NCBI GenBank assembly: GCA_014651175.1
Contig: BMWJ01000002.1
Coordinates: 1 to 64,000 of the forward strand
Length of the DNA stretch: 64,000 nucleotides
DNA from: Streptomyces clavifer
GTDB lineage: Bacteria > Actinomycetota > Actinomycetes > Streptomycetales > Streptomycetaceae
Direction: 5' to 3'
In this document: positions 60,311-64,000 of the stretch, piece after piece
How positions within the stretch are numbered: position 1 is the stretch's first letter
Layout: each line of letters opens with the position of its first letter
The notes under the pieces: generated by a model
Databases searched by the model: none
What the model was told of the DNA's origin: nothing
Seen by the model: only the letters and a program-made list of their open reading frames with translations
Program-made: the position numbers and the translations under genes

Positions 60311-60610
60311 ATGTTCGTACTCGAATTGACCTACACGGCACCGGTCGAGCGCGTCGACGCGTTGATGGCGGAGCATGTCGCCTGGCTCGACGCCCACTAC
60401 GCGGCCGGGGTGTTCATCGCCTCGGGCCGCAAGAACCCGCGCGACGGCGGGGTGATCATCGCCGTCGGGGACGACCGCACGCGGATCGAGGAGGTCGCGG
60501 CAGCCGACCCCTTCGCCGCCCACGGGGTGTGCGCCTACCGCATCACGGAGTTCCTCGCGACGAAGACGTCCCCCGCGCTCGCCCCGTACCGGCAGCAGTT
60601 GCCGGGCTAG
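60311..60610 (+). CDS. YciI family protein
   Basis: A 99-residue ferredoxin-like dimeric alpha-beta barrel protein. FVLELTYTAPVERVDALMAEHVAWLDAHYAAGVFIASGRKNPRDGG has the conserved His-Asp pair (H22, W24-D26 region), and AAADPFAAHGVCAYRITEF completes the domain. The biochemical role is not known for most members. There is no Shine-Dalgarno; TAGCCT ends seven bases before the ATG, so it is probably leaderless. Confidence 0.88.
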   Translation: MFVLELTYTAPVERVDALMAEHVAWLDAHYAAGVFIASGRKNPRDGGVIIAVGDDRTRIEEVAAADPFAAHGVCAYRITEFLATKTSPALAPYRQQLPG

Positions 60611-60614
60611 GCAC

Positions 60615-61694
60615 TCACCGCAGCCGCGCGGCCCTGCCCCTCTCGCCCGCGGCCCAGCAGCCGCCGTCCGGGGTGCAGTCCACCGTGTCGTACGACCCGG
60701 TGTCCACGGTGCTCCAGGTGCGCCCGCCGTCCCGGGTCAGGTCGGTGCCCGTGGGGCCGACCGCCAGCGCGGAGGACCTGCTGCGCGGAAGCCATGCGAC
60801 ACCGGACCGGTAGGCCGGCGGCGGGGTCGTGGACCGGTGCCAGCGGGCGCCGCCGTCGCCGGTGACGGCCGCCGCGTCGGGTGACGCCTGGCCGGCGCGG
60901 TAGTCACCGCCCACCGCGATGCCGTGCGCGCGGTCGCGGAAGGCCAGGCCGAAGACACCGCGTGCCGGGTCCCCCGCCGGGATGCCGGACGCCGCCTCGG
61001 TCCAGTGGAGTCCGCGGTCGCGGGAGTGCAGGACGCGGGCGGTGGCCGCACCGCCGGTGGCGAGCCAGACGTCCTTGCCGCCGGCACTGACCAGGCACTG
61101 ACCGCTCGCCGCGAAACCCGCCTCGCCGGGCTGGGCTGCGGGCATTCCCGCAGTCGGCAGGACACGCCAGTTCCGCCCGCCGTCCGAGGTCGACAGGATG
61201 CGGAACCTCCCGTCCACCGGGTCGCTCATGGCCAGCCCGTGACGGTGGTCGAAGAAGGTCAGGCAGTCGTAGAAGGCCCGGGCGTCGGTGTTGCGGAAGG
61301 ACTCGGTCCAGGTCCTGCCGCCGTCCTCGGTGCGCAGGACCCGGGACGCCTCGCCCTCACCGATGGCCAGGGCCACCGCGCGCCGCTGGTCGAAGGCCTC
61401 GATGTCGCGGAACTCCAGCTCCCGCGCGCCGGCGGGCGAGACGTCGCGCCAGTGCCGGCCACCGTCGGCCGTACGCAGCACCGTGCCTCCGGATCCGGCG
61501 ACCCAGGCGGCGTCACGGCTGACGGCGGCGAGGCCGCGGAAGCGCGCGTCCGTGCCCGTGTCGGTGAGCGCCCAGCCCGGATCGGGCCGCCCCTCCGGCG
61601 CGGCCTGCGCCGCCGGTGAGGCCAGCGCCGCGGTCACCGCGGCACCGCACAGCCCCAGCGCCATCAGTCGTCTCGTCTTTCCCATGGCCGTCAT
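60615..61694 (-). CDS. Secreted BNR/Asp-box repeat protein
   Basis: A 359-residue exported protein. The signal peptide (GLCGAAVTAALASPAAQAAPE) is followed by a beta-propeller with repeated Asp-box motifs: TADGGRHWRDV, TEDGGRTWTES, TSDGGRNWRVL, SRDRGLHWTEA, TRDGGRTWSTV. This is the Ycf48/sialidase-like propeller fold; sialidase catalytic residues were not identified, and many such proteins are annotated loosely as oxidoreductases. TAGCTT on the minus strand lies eight bases before the first ATG, favouring the longer start. Confidence 0.8.
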   Translation of the reverse strand: MTAMGKTRRLMALGLCGAAVTAALASPAAQAAPEGRPDPGWALTDTGTDARFRGLAAVSRDAAWVAGSGGTVLRTADGGRHWRDVSPAGARELEFRDIEAFDQRRAVALAIGEGEASRVLRTEDGGRTWTESFRNTDARAFYDCLTFFDHRHGLAMSDPVDGRFRILSTSDGGRNWRVLPTAGMPAAQPGEAGFAASGQCLVSAGGKDVWLATGGAATARVLHSRDRGLHWTEAASGIPAGDPARGVFGLAFRDRAHGIAVGGDYRAGQASPDAAAVTGDGGARWHRSTTPPPAYRSGVAWLPRSRSSALAVGPTGTDLTRDGGRTWSTVDTGSYDTVDCTPDGGCWAAGERGRAARLR

Positions 61695-61877
61695 GGCGCT
61701 GGAAGCTAGCCCACGGGTGGGCGGCCGTCCAGGGTGCGACGGGCGAAACGGGGCAGTGGATCAGGGGGAGGTCGAGCGGTGACGCAGCTCACGCCCCCCG
61801 CCGGTGCACGGATCCAGTCGTTCCGTCGTCTACTCCATTGCCGGGAACCGTTCATCCGACGCGAGAGGGAGCAGGTC

Positions 61878-62294
61878 TTGTCCAGCGTTATCGAGCAGTC
61901 CGTGCAGGCCCGCATGGTGGCATCCGCTCCGCGGATGGAAACCCTGCCCGCCACCCTGCACTACGACCGCGGGGACCCGTTCGCCGTGCGCATGGCCTTC
62001 CCGGCACCCGCCACCCTCGAGGGCGCCGAGGTGTCCTGGGAGTTCTCCCGCGAACTGCTCACGACCGGGATGGACGAACCGGCCGGGGTCGGTGACGTCC
62101 GGGTACGGCCCTTCGGGTACGACCGCACGGTGCTGGAGTTCCACGCCGTCGAGGGCATCGCCATGGTCCACGTGCGGACGGCGGAGCTGCGCCGCTTCCT
62201 GAAGCGGGCCCAGGACCTCGTCCCGGTGGGTGACGAGTACCGCTTCATGGAACTCGACCGCGATCTCACCGAGCTGCTGGACGAGTCCGGCTGA
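61878..62294 (+). CDS. SsgA-like sporulation regulator (SALP)
   Basis: A 138-residue SsgA/SsgB family protein (ATLHYDRGDPFAVRMAF, WEFSRELLTTGMDEPAGVGDVRVRPFGYDRTVLEFHA, RTAELRRFLKRAQDLVP). SALPs guide septum placement and spore-wall events in sporulating actinomycetes. The TTG at 61878 (SSVIEQSVQARMVA) has GAGGGAG eight bases upstream and gives the usual family N-terminus. A GTG at 61779 with an even stronger GGGGGAGG would add 33 residues. Which paralogue it is cannot be fixed by eye. Confidence 0.9.
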   Translation: MSSVIEQSVQARMVASAPRMETLPATLHYDRGDPFAVRMAFPAPATLEGAEVSWEFSRELLTTGMDEPAGVGDVRVRPFGYDRTVLEFHAVEGIAMVHVRTAELRRFLKRAQDLVPVGDEYRFMELDRDLTELLDESG

Positions 62295-62391
62295 CGGAAG
62301 GGCCGGGAAGCCGACGGGGACGGCGGGACTTCGTTTGCGGGGCGGGGGCGCCCGCCCGAGCCGCCGACCCGCCCTGACCTGTCCGGTGGGC

Positions 62392-62574
62392 ACCGCCGCG
62401 CCGGAGGCGTTCGAGGGGGCGCTGGTGGTGGCGAGCCACGACCTGCCGTTACCGAGGTCGCCGGGCACCACCCGCCGGTCGCTGCCGGACGCCGACGGGC
62501 TCCGTGCCATCGACCCCGTGGAGCTGCCGGAGACCCCCGCGACACCGGTGGAGCGCCGGACCGGGGAGGCGTGA
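62392..62574 (+). pseudogene. Relic of an ABC-F ATPase C-terminus
   Basis: One frame reads APEAFEGALVVASHD, then GTTRRSLPDADGLRAIDPVE, matching the H-loop and C-terminal tail of an ABC-F antibiotic-resistance-type ATPase. Nothing upstream in 62295-62391 provides the rest of the gene, so it is a fragment. The surrounding 62295-62670 has no other gene. Confidence 0.6.
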
Positions 62575-62670
62575 ATTGTCCCGCTCCACACGCCCCCGAC
62601 CTGCCCACATGACGGTACGTGATCAGGCAGTGCGAAGGTCGGGCTTGGTGATGCCTTTATCGTCGCCTTA

Positions 62671-62703
62671 ACCTACGGTCACGTAACCTACGAAGCCGTA
62701 GGT
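62671..62703. promoter_or_regulatory. Candidate operator of the acyl-ACP desaturase gene
   Basis: ACCTACG at 62671-62677 and 62686-62692, then CGTAGGT at 62697-62703. The last two form a perfect dyad ACCTACG-N4-CGTAGGT, 26 bp upstream of the start. Confidence 0.65.
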
Positions 62704-62728
62704 AATTCTCCCGTCCCCAGGAGCCACC

Positions 62729-63703
62729 GTGACGATCACCTCTCCCCACCTCGGCAGTTCGAAGGTGTGGACCGACGCCCAGCTGCTGTACGCGCTGGAG
62801 GAGGTGGTGGAGAAGGAACTCAACCGCCATCTCAAGGTCGCCAAGGACTGGATGCCCCACGAGTACGTACCGTTCAGCGACGGCCGGAACTTCTCCGGCG
62901 TCTTCGAGGACGGCGAGGCGTGGGAGAGCAGCCAGTCCAAGGTCACCGACATCGGCCGGATCGCGCTCGTCGTGAACCTGCTGACCGAGGACAACCTCCC
63001 CAGCTACCACCACGAGATCGCCTCCCTCTTCGGCCGTGACGGCGCCTGGGGCACCTGGGTGCACCGCTGGACCGCGGAGGAGGGCCGGCACGGCATCGTG
63101 ATGCGCGACTACCTGCTCACCTCGCGCGCCGTGGACCCGGACAAGCTCGAGCAGTTCCGTATGGCGCACATGGCGGAGGGCTTCGAGTCCGACAACCGCC
63201 ACTCCATGCTGCACTCCGTGGCGTACGTCGCCTTCCAGGAGCTGGCCACCCGCGTCTCGCACCGCAACACCGGCCACCAGTCGGGCGACCCGGTCTGCGA
63301 CCGGATGCTGGCCCGGATCGCGACCGACGAGAACCTGCACATGGTCTTCTACCGCAACCTCCTCGGTGCCGCCTTCGAGCTCGCCCCGGACCTCACGATG
63401 CAGTCCGTGCGCGACGTCGTCGTCGACTTCCGGATGCCCGGCCACGGCATGCCCGGCTTCGAGCGGGCCGCCGCGCAGATGGCGATCGGCGAGATCTACA
63501 ACATGCGCATCCACCACGACGACGTGATCCAGCCCGTGCTGCGCTACCTCAAGGTTCTCGACATCGACGGCCTCGGCCCGGAGGGCCTGAAGGCGCAGGA
63601 GGAGATCGGCCTGTACATGAGCGGGCTCGACCGCGAGGCGTCGAAGTTCGACGAGAAGCTGGCCGCCCGCAAGGCCCGCCGGGCGGCCCGCGCCGACGCC
63701 TGA
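62729..63703 (+). CDS. Acyl-ACP desaturase (soluble diiron)
   Basis: A 324-residue stearoyl-ACP desaturase family protein. The diiron ligands appear as EVVEKELNRHL, EDNLPSYHHE, WTAEEGRHG and ATDENLHMVFYRN. It inserts a cis double bond into acyl-ACP using ferredoxin. Actinobacterial members act in membrane-lipid fluidity control. The GTG start has AGGAG six bases upstream. The inverted repeat in its promoter suggests dedicated control, perhaps by a TetR/FasR-like regulator outside the window. Confidence 0.94.
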   Translation: MTITSPHLGSSKVWTDAQLLYALEEVVEKELNRHLKVAKDWMPHEYVPFSDGRNFSGVFEDGEAWESSQSKVTDIGRIALVVNLLTEDNLPSYHHEIASLFGRDGAWGTWVHRWTAEEGRHGIVMRDYLLTSRAVDPDKLEQFRMAHMAEGFESDNRHSMLHSVAYVAFQELATRVSHRNTGHQSGDPVCDRMLARIATDENLHMVFYRNLLGAAFELAPDLTMQSVRDVVVDFRMPGHGMPGFERAAAQMAIGEIYNMRIHHDDVIQPVLRYLKVLDIDGLGPEGLKAQEEIGLYMSGLDREASKFDEKLAARKARRAARADA

Positions 63704-63712
63704 TCCACCGGG

Positions 63713-63745
63713 GTGGCGGCGCCCGTGCACGACCCGCGCCGCCAC
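63713..63745 (+). terminator. Hairpin after the desaturase gene
   Basis: Perfect 10-bp stem GTGGCGGCGC / GCGCCGCCAC with a 13-nt loop, 10 bp after the stop. Confidence 0.7.
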
Positions 63746-63921
63746 GTCCGCGTTTACCGCGGCCTGTCCGGCGGGCACCGGTGCCGGCGAGCAGCGCACG
63801 CAGCAGGCCGCCGGAACCGCAGGCTCGGCTCGGCGTGCGAGGCCGGGCTCCGGCCGCGGGGGTGATTGCGCCCAGGACGGGTGATCTCTCCCCACAGGTT
63901 CGCAGACCGTACTCTGTGCCG

Positions 63922-64000
63922 GTGAAGCCAGTGACGCGTCTTGTTCTCTTCGGTGCGCCGATTGTCATCGCCGCTTCGATCTTGTTCAGCATGGGCGACT
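63922..64000 (+). CDS. N-terminus of an unidentified exported or membrane protein
   Basis: A GTG at 63922 opens a frame to the window end (26 codons, KPVTRLVLFGAPIVIAASI...), a basic start followed by a hydrophobic stretch, as in a signal anchor or signal peptide. TACTCT at 63910-63915 lies six bases before it without a Shine-Dalgarno, so it is probably leaderless. No family can be assigned. Confidence 0.6.
   Translation, partial: MKPVTRLVLFGAPIVIAASILFSMGD

Overview
The window is about 64 kb of very high G+C actinobacterial chromosome. Codon use, GTG/TTG starts, TTA codons confined to two genes, an SsgA-like protein and the gene content (hopanoid operon, idi, SsgA-like, Lcp) point to Streptomyces. 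From memory, the hopanoid-to-idi block runs in the same order as around the S. coelicolor hopanoid locus. No rRNA, tRNA, CRISPR array or intact transposase was seen.

1-8.3 kb (minus strand): hopanoid operon hpnC-hpnD-hpnE-polyprenyl diphosphate synthase-shc-hpnG-hpnH-ispG, with ispG cut by the window edge. It makes FPP, squalene (three-enzyme HpnCDE route), hopene, adenosylhopane and ribosylhopane, and carries its own MEP-pathway gene. 8.7-15.8 kb (minus strand): a tightly overlapping cell-surface set. It holds two CDP-alcohol phosphotransferases, a LicC-like nucleotidyltransferase, a glycerol-1-phosphate-dehydrogenase-like enzyme, a GT2 glycosyltransferase and a TagGH-type ABC exporter. I read it as an export pathway for an unidentified phosphopolymer or glycolipid. 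A sugar epimerase is divergent from it.

16-25.3 kb: mixed housekeeping and accessory genes: a CDF metal exporter, a methyltransferase-acetyltransferase fusion behind a 22-codon leader ORF, IPP isomerase, a regulatory ATPase, an enoyl-CoA hydratase, two DJ-1 family genes (one an AraC regulator), an SCO6745-like protein and an LPFR small protein. 25.4-34.6 kb: Tex, a LacI regulator with its operators, a secreted pectate lyase, an ABC-F protein and a BCCT transporter.

34.8-52 kb: lipid and acyl-CoA metabolism. It holds two MpaB/DUF2236 oxygenase-like proteins, an aldehyde dehydrogenase, TetR and MerR regulators, acyl-CoA dehydrogenases, an acyl-CoA synthetase (TTA codon), and a five-gene beta-oxidation operon (CaiB transferase, LLM oxidoreductase, acyl-CoA dehydrogenase, thiolase, FadB-like).

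53.2-57.0 kb: an arsenic island (arsR, acr3, arsC, an ArsN-like acetyltransferase, divergent arsI) bounded by 45-bp imperfect inverted repeats and containing a decayed Tn3-family transposase. 57.2-64 kb: a regulator with two TetR HTH domains, a K30-type latex-clearing protein (Lcp) with a dyad at its promoter, YciI, a secreted BNR-repeat protein, an SsgA-like sporulation protein, a relic of an ABC-F gene, an acyl-ACP desaturase, and the start of one more gene.
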